From contig CAMMKE010000068.1 of the NCBI GenBank assembly GCA_946497375.1, forward strand, positions 1 through 5,536: a stretch of DNA of 5,536 nucleotides, written 5' to 3'. Source of the stretch: an uncultured Mycoplasmatota bacterium (GTDB lineage: Bacteria > Bacillota_I > Bacilli_A > RF39 > UBA660). Position 1 is the first letter of the stretch, and each line of letters begins with the position of its first letter. Under the pieces are notes generated by a model. It was not told where the DNA came from, did not search any database, and saw only the letters and a program-made list of their open reading frames with translations. This document shows positions 1-5,536 of this stretch, piece after piece. A program made the translations under genes and the position numbers.

Positions 1-28
1 TTATAAGGATATCATATTTTTATTATAT

Positions 29-60
29 AGTAATTAGTTTCGCAAGAAGTCTAATATACT
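29..60. terminator. Weak hairpin downstream of the rRNA methyltransferase gene
   Basis: The arms AGTAATTAG (29-37) and CTAAT-a-TACT (51-60) pair as nine base pairs with one bulged base (A56). TTC/GAA can pair inside the loop around GCAA. The hairpin lies just past the minus-strand stop at 66-68. On the minus strand the following bases are AT-rich but not a clean T run. On the plus strand the tail (61-78) is T-rich. It could be a weak bidirectional terminator, but hairpins this poor in G+C arise by chance in such AT-rich DNA. Confidence 0.22.
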
Positions 61-65
61 GTTTA

Positions 66-1262
66 TTAATTTTCTTTTCGCAAATTTAATAAAGTTATAG
101 ATTCTAAATGATAAGTATTTGGAAATTCATCTACTAGTTTAATGTAATTAAGTTCGTAACACTTATCTAAAAGATTAATATCACGAGCAAGGGTTAAGGG
201 ATTACATGAAACATAGACAATATTTTTTACTTTTAGTGATAAGAAAAACTCTATTAAATCTTTAGAAATACCACTTCTTGGAGGGTCTAAAATAATAGTA
301 TCAGGAACAAACTTTAGTTTATTAATAACTTTACTAACATCTCCTAAATAAAACTCTGTATTAGTAACATTATTTAACTTAGCATTATTTTTTGCATCCC
401 TTACTGCATCTTCAACTACTTCAATACCAATCACTTTTTTAGCATAGTCACTTACTAATAAACTAATTGTACCTGTCCCACAGTATAAATCATAGATAAT
501 ATTACTATTTAGTTTTTTTACTATATCAATAACTTCTTTATATATTAAACTAATACCCTCTTTGTTTACTTGAAAGAAAGAGTCTTTTCTTACCATAAAC
601 TTTTTAGATAAAACTTCTATCATTAAAGATGGAACACCACTGATTAATTCATTATTATAGTATAAAGAACTAACCAAGGATGAGAAGAACTCTTTAATTG
701 ATTCTTTATCTTCCTTACCTTCTAATATTAACATAAGCTTACCATCTAAAGATTTAATAATGGCCTTAGTTAATTTTTTATGTACTTTAATAAAAGAGTT
801 TAAAGAAGCAGTTAAAGTTATAATATCACTATCTAATAAATTACATTTATCAATTGATATCAAATTATTAGACTCTTCTTCATAATAGCCAAGCCTTTCT
901 TCCTTAATATGATAAGTAACTTTATTACGATAGTTATAACATTTAGTAGGAATTATTTCTAAATTATCTAAATTATAATTTGTATATTTAGAGAAAATAT
1001 TCTTAACTGTGTTTTTCTTAAACTCTAACTGTTCATCGTAAGTTAAATGTCCTATCTGGCATCCACCACAAGTTTGATAATAAGGGCAATATTTTACTTT
1101 AAGAGGATTACATCTTTTACCTATAGAGTATCTTTTTTTATCTTTTACTATATCAATAGATACTTCTTCTCCCACTTTTACTTTAGGTATAAATACTACT
1201 TTATTATCTATTTTGGCAATACCTCTACCTTGATGGTCATAATCTATTATTTTAACTAACAT
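66..1262 (-). CDS. rlmD: 23S rRNA (uracil-C5)-methyltransferase, RlmD/RlmCD (RumA/TrmA) family
   Basis: SAM-dependent enzyme expected to make 5-methyluridine in 23S rRNA in the cytoplasm. With the ATG at 1262 the protein has 398 residues, somewhat shorter than the usual 430-460. Residues 1-50 form a TRAM RNA-binding domain. The 4Fe-4S cysteines are Cys59, Cys65, Cys68 (C-x5-CGGC) and probably Cys140. The C-terminal Rossmann methyltransferase domain has conserved Gln231 (DSFFQVN), the SAM loop DLYCGTGT (258-265), an acidic ribose-binding residue Glu281, DPPRSG (326-331), the catalytic nucleophile Cys353 in VSCNP, and the general base Glu387 in HLES. All expected catalytic and cluster residues are present, so it looks functional. 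A GTG three codons upstream (1271) is open in frame but lies inside the Shine-Dalgarno AGGTGA, so the ATG was chosen. Bacillota relatives may modify U747, U1939 or both; sequence alone cannot decide, so the symbol marks the family. It is divergent from the germination operon and has no evident functional link to it. Confidence 0.95.
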   Translation of the reverse strand: MLVKIIDYDHQGRGIAKIDNKVVFIPKVKVGEEVSIDIVKDKKRYSIGKRCNPLKVKYCPYYQTCGGCQIGHLTYDEQLEFKKNTVKNIFSKYTNYNLDNLEIIPTKCYNYRNKVTYHIKEERLGYYEEESNNLISIDKCNLLDSDIITLTASLNSFIKVHKKLTKAIIKSLDGKLMLILEGKEDKESIKEFFSSLVSSLYYNNELISGVPSLMIEVLSKKFMVRKDSFFQVNKEGISLIYKEVIDIVKKLNSNIIYDLYCGTGTISLLVSDYAKKVIGIEVVEDAVRDAKNNAKLNNVTNTEFYLGDVSKVINKLKFVPDTIILDPPRSGISKDLIEFFLSLKVKNIVYVSCNPLTLARDINLLDKCYELNYIKLVDEFPNTYHLESITLLNLRKEN

Positions 1263-1267
1263 AAATT

Positions 1268-1273
1268 TCACCT
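1268..1273 (-). promoter_or_regulatory. Shine-Dalgarno site that fixes the rlmD start
   Basis: On the minus strand AGGTGA (1273 to 1268) lies five bases before the ATG at 1262-1260. The in-frame GTG at 1271-1269 is part of this motif and has no separate ribosome binding site, so it is unlikely to be the initiator. Confidence 0.75.
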
Positions 1274-1313
1274 ACTAATAGATTACTACAAAATCGGTTA
1301 AAGAAAAAGAAAT

Positions 1314-1342
1314 TTATAATATTTTTTATTTTGGTAATACTA
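1314..1342 (+). promoter_or_regulatory. Candidate sigma-G/F-like promoter for the ger operon
   Basis: Operons of this family in Bacillus subtilis are read by forespore sigma-G (-35 like GHATR, -10 like CATnnTA, spacer 17-18). Here TTATA (1314-1318) is followed after 17 bases by AATACTA (1336-1342), giving four of five and six of seven matches, about 20 bases before the gerA start. A sigma-A-like TATAAT at 1315-1320 has no good -35 partner. The site fits the expected biology, but the motifs are degenerate and the background is AT-rich. Confidence 0.3.
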
Positions 1343-1344
1343 AA
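1316..1344 (-). promoter_or_regulatory. Candidate vegetative promoter for rlmD
   Basis: On the minus strand TTTAGT (1344-1339) and TATTAT (1321-1316) are separated by 17 bases. The -10 matches the sigma-A consensus at five of six positions and the -35 at three of six. It would give a leader of roughly 45-50 bases before the ATG at 1262. Because the sequence is so AT-rich, a chance match is quite possible. Confidence 0.25.
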
Positions 1345-1352
1345 AGTGAAAT

Positions 1353-1360
1353 GAGGTGAT
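1353..1360 (+). promoter_or_regulatory. Strong Shine-Dalgarno site of gerA
   Basis: GAGGTGAT is a perfect eight-base complement to the 16S rRNA tail and lies three bases before the ATG at 1364. It supports this start and a Bacillota-type ribosome. Confidence 0.75.
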
Positions 1361-1363
1361 GTT

Positions 1364-2782
1364 ATGCTTAAAGAGGAGATAAAGAAAGCTTTTGGAAACT
1401 CTACTGATTTAATAGTTAGACCTTTTATTATAGATAATAAAGAAATAACTCTCGTAATGAGTGAAGTTTTAGGTAGTTCCAGTTATGTTAATGATTTCAT
1501 ATTAAGGCGTCTATTAACTATTAAATTTAAAACTAATGATATAGGTAGTGAACTACTTAATTTTATTCCTACTAATAATGGTAAAATATTAAATAAATTA
1601 AGTGATATGACTGATTATATATGTATGGGATTTGCTATTTTAATTTATAGTGATACAGAAGCTATTGCAATTGAAGCTCGTGCTACTGTAGATAGAGGAA
1701 TATCTACTGTTAATAACGAAGCTAGTATAACAGGTAGTAAGGATGCTTTTAACGAAAATTTTAATACAAATATCGGCCTTATTAGAAGAAGGATAAGGGA
1801 TTGTAATTTATATGTAGATGGTATGTTTGTGGGAAGGTCTAGTAAGACTAAAGTTGGTGTTTTATATATGAACAATATCGCTATTAAGAAAAATGTTGAA
1901 GAGATATTAAAAAAGCTTAAAAAGATTAATGTTGATGGTATAATTGATTCTGGTAACTTAAAGAGTTATTTAGATAGTAAGACTAACTTTTTCTTTCCTA
2001 CAATTACTTCAACTGAACGTCCAGATAAAGTTGCTCAAGCTCTACTTGAAGGTAAGATTGCTATAGTCTCTGATAACTCTCCTTTTGTTTTAATTACCCC
2101 TACCTTTTTTGTAGATTACTTACATACTAGTGATGATTATTATGAAAAAGCGATTAATACTTCTTTTATTAGAATTATAAGATTTTTAGCCTTCCTAATC
2201 GCTATTTTTACTCCAGCATTATATATTGCCCTAACTACTCATAATCAAGATATATTACCTCTATCTTTATTCTTAAATTTTATGGAGCAAAGAGAGTCTG
2301 TTCCCTTCTCTGCTTTAATAGAAGCATTATTTATGAGTATATCTTTTGAAATATTAAGAGAAAGTGATATTAGAAAACCTGCTAGTATGGGAACATCTGT
2401 CTCTATTTTAGGGGGACTAATTCTAGGAGATGCGGCAGTTAGTGCTGGTATTATCTCACCTATTATGATTATAGTAATATCTATATCTGCAATATCTGGT
2501 CTTGCTTTCTCATCAGTTGAAATGATTTATGCTCTTAGATGGTGGAGATTTATTATGATGATACTTGCTATGTTCTTTGGCCTATTTGGTATCTTTGTTG
2601 GCTTTATCATTCTTCTTTCCTCTTTAGTTACAACTTCTTCTTTATCACTTCCATATCTTGCCCCTTTCTCACCTTTTATTAAAGAAGAAATTAAAGATAC
2701 TATTATTAAAGGAAATCATAAAAAGGTAAGATTTAGAAATCCCCTTCTTACTAAAAATAAAATAAGGGAGAGAGATTCATGA
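1364..2782 (+). CDS. gerAA: Spore germination receptor A subunit, GerA/GerAA family
   Basis: Membrane subunit of a germinant receptor in the spore inner membrane; in the family it works with the B and C subunits to trigger ion and dipicolinate release. The 472 residues match the family's usual 460-520. Residues 1-265 form the soluble N-terminal domain, with the hallmark block at 110-146 (RGIS, then GSKDAF, TNIGLIRRRIRD), SKTKVGVLYM (160-169) and TERPDKVAQALLEG (217-230). The membrane part starts near 268 (FLAFLIAIFTPALYIALTT), with further hydrophobic segments around 317-333, 345-360, 362-383 and 396-422. QRESVPFSALIEALFM (309-324) and FEILRE (328-333) are typical family motifs. PYLAPFSPF (430-438) precedes a basic cytosolic tail. 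Nothing key appears to be missing. Its TGA stop overlaps the gerC ATG by four bases (ATGA), so translation is probably coupled. The germinant cannot be predicted. The symbol follows the B. subtilis gerA operon and marks family, not proven orthology; GerKA or GerBA naming would serve equally well. Confidence 0.96.
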   Translation: MLKEEIKKAFGNSTDLIVRPFIIDNKEITLVMSEVLGSSSYVNDFILRRLLTIKFKTNDIGSELLNFIPTNNGKILNKLSDMTDYICMGFAILIYSDTEAIAIEARATVDRGISTVNNEASITGSKDAFNENFNTNIGLIRRRIRDCNLYVDGMFVGRSSKTKVGVLYMNNIAIKKNVEEILKKLKKINVDGIIDSGNLKSYLDSKTNFFFPTITSTERPDKVAQALLEGKIAIVSDNSPFVLITPTFFVDYLHTSDDYYEKAINTSFIRIIRFLAFLIAIFTPALYIALTTHNQDILPLSLFLNFMEQRESVPFSALIEALFMSISFEILRESDIRKPASMGTSVSILGGLILGDAAVSAGIISPIMIIVISISAISGLAFSSVEMIYALRWWRFIMMILAMFFGLFGIFVGFIILLSSLVTTSSLSLPYLAPFSPFIKEEIKDTIIKGNHKKVRFRNPLLTKNKIRERDS

Positions 2783-3741
2783 AAAAAATTATTGTATTAT
2801 TAATAGTATTATTAATATTTTTAGGATATACTCCATATAACGAATTAAATAATCTAGCAGTTGTTGATACTTTAGGAATAGAATTTACTAATAATAAATA
2901 TTATCTTTATCTAAATGTTATTAATGATGATAATAAAATCTATAAAATTACTGGAGATAGCCTTGGAGAAATATTCTTAAAAGCTAAAAATATTGATAAT
3001 AAAAAGACTTATTATAAACATCTAGAAGTAGTAATATTTAATACCAATATTTTAAATAATACTACTCTTAACTTCTTTAAAGATGAATTTACTTCTATTG
3101 ATTATCTAGTACTTACAACTTCTAATAATTTAAATGATTTATTCAATAAATATCATAAAAGACGTGATTATAAAAGTTTTATTAGAAAAGAAAAAAATAT
3201 AAGTGGTTCTATTATTAATACTACTTTTAAAGAAGTTTTAAGTAGTAATTCTGATGATATTAAAGATGCATTTATTCCTTTAATTAGTTATAAAGATAAT
3301 CTTATCAGTAAAGGAGTCTATATACCAAGTAAAGGTATTACTTTAGATAAAGGACTAGCAAGAGCTAATTACTTACTTAATGGAAAAATAGATACTTTTA
3401 ATACCAAAATAGACCTCGACAATAAGAGTTATGAAGTAGTCTTATATGATTTAAAAGCTAGCACTAAGTATAAAGATAATACTATTAAGATAAAGATAAC
3501 AGGTAATATTGACTCTCCTGATAGTAATGATTTAAATAAATTAAAAAAGAAAGCTTCTAAGATGTTAGAAAATAATATAGAAGAATTATTAAACAGTGAA
3601 AAAGATAATAAATATAACATCTCTAATACTATTAATCATATTTATTTAAGAAAAAGAAAACTTGATTATAATACTTACAAAAACACTAATATAAGTATAG
3701 ATACTAATCTGTTAGAAAAGGAGAAAAACAATTATGACTAA
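2779..3741 (+). CDS. gerAC: GerC-family germination protein lacking the lipobox cysteine
   Basis: C subunit of the germinant receptor, normally a lipoprotein on the outer face of the spore inner membrane. The 320 residues are shorter than the usual 350-410. Residues 1-15 are a hydrophobic signal segment (MKKIIVLLIVLLIFL). It is followed by GYTPYNELNNLAVVDTLGIE (16-35), which aligns without a gap to the family start GCWDxRELNDLAIVxxxGID. The lipid-accepting Cys is therefore Tyr17 (TAT at 2827-2829, one base from TGT), and no Cys occurs anywhere in the protein. Further family-like stretches are the segment 75-125 (HLEVVIFN at 81-88) and KGVYIPSKGITLDKGLARANYLLNG (178-202 region). The C-terminal domain (about 200-320) is short and very rich in Asn, Lys and Asp. 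GGGAG at 2766-2770 lies eight bases before the ATG. The stop overlaps the gerB start. The protein may stay anchored by its uncleaved N-terminal helix. Family assignment rests on the N-terminal motif, length and operon position. Confidence 0.87.
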   Translation: MKKIIVLLIVLLIFLGYTPYNELNNLAVVDTLGIEFTNNKYYLYLNVINDDNKIYKITGDSLGEIFLKAKNIDNKKTYYKHLEVVIFNTNILNNTTLNFFKDEFTSIDYLVLTTSNNLNDLFNKYHKRRDYKSFIRKEKNISGSIINTTFKEVLSSNSDDIKDAFIPLISYKDNLISKGVYIPSKGITLDKGLARANYLLNGKIDTFNTKIDLDNKSYEVVLYDLKASTKYKDNTIKIKITGNIDSPDSNDLNKLKKKASKMLENNIEELLNSEKDNKYNISNTINHIYLRKRKLDYNTYKNTNISIDTNLLEKEKNNYD

Positions 3742-4606
3742 TAAAAAAATAGGATTATTACAACTAGCAAGTCTAACCTTTTTTCTTTCTATATCATCTT
3801 TTCCTCTATTTATAGAAAAAATTATTAAAATAAGTAAAAGTGATACTATTATTAGTATTATCTTAGGCTCTCTTTTAACTTTAATTATATTTAAAGTAAT
3901 ATTATCTATAAGAAAAAAAGTAAAACCTAAAAACAAGTATTTAAAAATATTTATATCCATATTATTATCTATTATCTTTATATATCTATTATTAGAGACT
4001 GCTAATTTTATTAAAGATACTTATTTAAGTAGTTGTAACTTCTATAGTATTCTTATTCTTCTTTTATTAATGTGTCTAGTTATATCTTTAAGAGAGTTTA
4101 AAGAACTTACTAGTTTATCTTTAATACTTTTATTTATCTTTATACCTTTATTTATAATTAATATTATAGGTAGTTCTTTTAGTATAGATTTAACTTATTT
4201 AAAAGTACCTTTTACAAGTAGTATTACTAATATAATTAATGGTGGCCTCTTATTTTTTATCTATGAAATAATTCCTTTATCACTACTTTTATTTATTCCT
4301 TATAAAGAGATTGATGCATTAAAAAAACAAGATAAGTATTTATATCTTGCAATAATTTCTGGTATTATAGTAATAATTATAGATTACTTATTATTATATT
4401 TCTCTTCTAGTATTAATGTCTTAACTAGTTATAACTATCCTTTTATGTTAACGATAAATAGTCTTTCTAGTACCTTTATTTTGGGTAGACTAAGTTATCT
4501 AATAAGTTTCTATTTATTATTCTCACAACTTATTACTCTATCGCTAATTATTTGTGTAATTAAGCAGTTATCATTGAGCAAGTATATCCCAATGACTCAA
4601 GATTAG
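3734..4606 (+). CDS. gerAB: GerB-family germination permease-like subunit, C-terminally short
   Basis: Multi-helix B subunit of the germinant receptor, from the APC-like transporter superfamily; in the family it holds the germinant-binding site. I count about eight hydrophobic segments: 7-27, 37-57, 71-91, 103-119, 126-146, 168-189, 204-224 and 253-276. Family members are usually about 360 residues with ten helices. The block YPFMLTINS...ILGRLSYLISFYLLFSQL (235-266) resembles the family region around helix 8. After about residue 279 (VIKQL) the protein ends in a polar tail (SLSKYIPMTQD), so roughly 65-75 residues and the last two helices are missing. Its last 47 bp (4560-4606) are antisense to the end of the opposing gene, whose own C-terminus looks natural. 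This suggests gerB was cut by a rearrangement rather than by a point mutation. The ATG overlaps the gerC stop by eight bases and has AGGAG at 3719-3723, ten bases upstream. Function is uncertain because of the truncation. Confidence 0.88.
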   Translation: MTNKKIGLLQLASLTFFLSISSFPLFIEKIIKISKSDTIISIILGSLLTLIIFKVILSIRKKVKPKNKYLKIFISILLSIIFIYLLLETANFIKDTYLSSCNFYSILILLLLMCLVISLREFKELTSLSLILLFIFIPLFIINIIGSSFSIDLTYLKVPFTSSITNIINGGLLFFIYEIIPLSLLLFIPYKEIDALKKQDKYLYLAIISGIIVIIIDYLLLYFSSSINVLTSYNYPFMLTINSLSSTFILGRLSYLISFYLLFSQLITLSLIICVIKQLSLSKYIPMTQD

Positions 4607-5072
4607 TTTTTTGCATGTCTAAAGGCTGAAAATATGTATCTAAACTTGTATTAGTAGCATTAGCTTCTTTCATCTCTCGTGTAAGAATAAATTTCGTAGA
4701 TAATCCCTCTGTATCCTCTTCTACTAAACCTGTATTTCTTATGTAATTAATCTCTGATAAAACAGGATTATCAGTAACAGTATTATCTACTACCTCTGGC
4801 ATATCATACTCAAATGTTACCTTATTTAAAATATCATTACCATAATTACTAGTAATAGTAATGTTGTAAATCATCGTTCCTACAGTAGCTTCCCTTCTAC
4901 ATGTTAAAGCAGTTACATTTGTTATAGTACTATTACTATTAGTACTATCATTACTATTATTATCAGCAAAAAATATTCTAGTTATAGGAGGAGCTATAAT
5001 CAATAGTACAAATATTACTATTAAAAGATATATAAATATATTAGTAACGGAACTCTCTTTTTTTTCTTTCAT
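4560..5072 (-). CDS. Single-pass membrane-anchored protein of unknown function
   Basis: I do not recognise this 170-residue protein. A short charged N-terminus (MKEKKESS) precedes one membrane helix at about 12-33. Then comes a low-complexity linker rich in Asn, Ser, Thr and Asp (37-54) and a C-terminal domain of about 115 residues that looks beta-rich (MIYNITITSNYG, KVTFEYDMPE). The positive N-terminus suggests the domain faces outside. Its only two cysteines, Cys58 and Cys165, bracket the domain (ALTCRRE and LGYTCSMITA) and could form a disulfide. The layout resembles small anchored hypothetical proteins with a 'TC...GYTC' pair seen in gut Bacillota; that is an impression, not a family assignment. 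GGGAG (5087-5083) lies ten bases before the ATG. The start overlaps the upstream gene's stop as ATGA, so the two are probably co-translated. The 3' end overlaps gerB by 47 bp. It is a real gene judging by its ribosome binding site, coupling and domain layout. Confidence 0.75.
   Translation of the reverse strand: MKEKKESSVTNIFIYLLIVIFVLLIIAPPITRIFFADNNSNDSTNSNSTITNVTALTCRREATVGTMIYNITITSNYGNDILNKVTFEYDMPEVVDNTVTDNPVLSEINYIRNTGLVEEDTEGLSTKFILTREMKEANATNTSLDTYFQPLDMQKTNLESLGYTCSMITA
4924..4966. repeat. Trinucleotide-like low-complexity tract
   Basis: Imperfect ACT/ATT/AGT triplets, including the palindrome ATAGTACTAT at 4924-4933 and a second TAGTACTA shortly after, encode the Asn/Ser/Thr linker of the minus-strand protein. 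The unit length is three, so expansion or contraction would keep the frame. It is a simple coding repeat, not a mobile or regulatory element. Confidence 0.5.
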
Positions 5073-5476
5073 AAGTTTTCTTCTCCCTTCTCATATTCAA
5101 GTTTCTCTTTTTTTCTAATATTTATAATAAATTTACAAATATAATAAATTAAAAATATCAATGGAAACAAAGGAAATACCATAAAGAAATAATATAAAAA
5201 TTCGTTTTCATCTATAGCATTTAAATTTCTTATATTCTCTGTAAATGCTAAAGAAAAGCCAATAGAAACTGATAAAAGAATCGATGTAAAAATAATGCCA
5301 ATAACATTACTCCAATAATTAATAACAAAATTTGTTCTATTAATATTTTTGTTTTTATTATGATATTCATAAATTTTTACCCAAATAAAAAATATAATAA
5401 AAATTGCAATTAATGGTATTATTACATAAAATAATAAAACTTTTAAATTCTCTTCACTATACACTGTCCTAGTCAT
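5069..5476 (-). CDS. Small three-helix membrane protein of unknown function
   Basis: I do not recognise this protein. From the ATG at 5476 it has 135 residues (MTRTVYSEENLK...). There are three hydrophobic segments, at about 12-34, 55-79 and 93-117, separated by polar loops (HNKNKNINRTN and ENIRNLNAIDENE). It ends in a highly charged tail (RKKEKLEYEKGEENL). No catalytic or binding motif is visible. The frame stays open upstream to the window edge, and a TTG at 5530 would add MGKRRRIQSQSLTYNHVN. That extension lies in GC-rich DNA unlike the rest and lacks a visible ribosome binding site. The ATG at 5476 also lacks a good one, so the start is uncertain and the gene could continue past the window. 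Its TGA overlaps the next gene's ATG as ATGA, indicating a two-gene unit, possibly a membrane protein with an anchored partner. Confidence 0.6.
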   Translation of the reverse strand: MTRTVYSEENLKVLLFYVIIPLIAIFIIFFIWVKIYEYHNKNKNINRTNFVINYWSNVIGIIFTSILLSVSIGFSLAFTENIRNLNAIDENEFLYYFFMVFPLFPLIFLIYYICKFIINIRKKEKLEYEKGEENL

Positions 5477-5492
5477 ATTTACATGATTATAG

Positions 5493-5536
5493 GTAAGGCT
5501 TTGGCTCTGTATCCTCCGCCTTTTCCCCAACCCTAC
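5493..5536. other. GC-rich patch at the right edge
   Basis: The last 40 bases have 23 G or C, about 58 percent, in a window averaging about a quarter. On the minus strand all three frames can be read for some distance. One is the upstream extension of the three-helix protein. Another reads RVGEKAEDTEPKPYL and stops with TAA at 5489-5487, just before the ATG at 5476, which would fit the end of an upstream gene. Which reading is right, or whether the edge is an assembly artefact, cannot be told from here. Confidence 0.4.

Noticed and set aside
1047..1259. Plus-strand open frame within the methyltransferase gene
   Set aside because: It is antisense to the well-conserved TRAM and Fe-S region, has Phe/Tyr-rich shadow composition and no ribosome binding site.
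1263..1363. Riboswitch or small RNA in the divergent region
   Set aside because: The region is only 101 bases, has no stable GC-containing stems, and is accounted for by two ribosome binding sites and promoter-like motifs.
1645..1875. Minus-strand open frame inside gerA
   Set aside because: It is antisense to the most conserved part of GerA and has no recognisable domain.
3429..3960. Two minus-strand open frames (3429-3620 and 3712-3960) opposite gerC and gerB
   Set aside because: They are hydrophobic shadows produced by AT-rich coding DNA on the other strand, with no start signals.
4924..4966. Short repeated triplets as a CRISPR or regulatory repeat
   Set aside because: There are no regular repeat-spacer units; it is a low-complexity coding linker.
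5486..5491. Minus-strand TATAAT just before the ATG at 5476 as a promoter
   Set aside because: The best -35 at suitable spacing (GATACA) matches only three of six positions, and the box is about ten bases from the start codon, leaving almost no leader.
5477..5530. TTG at 5530 as the start of the three-helix protein
   Set aside because: There is no visible ribosome binding site, the added residues are basic and of unlike composition, and another frame reads better there. It is kept only as a possibility because the window ends six bases away.
1..5536. Mobile element, prophage, tRNA or rRNA gene
   Set aside because: I saw no transposase or integrase motifs, no terminal inverted repeats, and no tRNA- or rRNA-like sequence on either strand.

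Overview
The window is very AT-rich (roughly a quarter G+C by eye) and codes like a low-GC Bacillota. Genes end in TAA or TGA. TGA acts as a true stop inside two ATGA gene junctions (2779-2782 and 5072-5069) and Trp is TGG, so the standard bacterial code applies and a code-4 Mollicute is unlikely. A spore germinant receptor operon implies an endospore former. Together these suggest an AT-rich, possibly gut-associated uncultivated Bacilli/Clostridia lineage. The lineage is inference; spore germination genes are well supported.

Layout, left to right. Positions 1-65 are a short non-coding edge with one weak hairpin. A minus-strand gene (66-1262) encodes an RlmD/RlmCD-type 23S rRNA (uracil-C5)-methyltransferase with all key residues intact. 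A 101-bp divergent intergenic region (1263-1363) holds both ribosome binding sites and candidate promoters. On the plus strand follows a tightly coupled three-gene germinant receptor operon in A-C-B order: gerA (1364-2782), gerC (2779-3741, 4-bp overlap) and gerB (3734-4606, 8-bp overlap). From the other side, two minus-strand genes of unknown function run toward gerB: a three-helix membrane protein (5069-5476) and a single-pass protein with an exported-looking domain (4560-5072), joined by an ATGA overlap. The last 47 bp of gerB and of the second minus gene overlap tail to tail.

GerA, GerB and GerC normally form one complex in the spore inner membrane that senses small-molecule germinants. 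Here the A subunit is canonical, but the other two are not. The C subunit has Tyr where the lipobox Cys should be and has no Cys at all. The B subunit has about eight membrane helices instead of ten and ends exactly where the opposing gene begins to overlap it. All three frames are intact, so the operon is either a divergent working receptor or one starting to decay. These departures, the unknown two-gene membrane cassette and a GC-rich patch at the right edge are the main points of interest. I do not see convincing evidence for a wholly new system.
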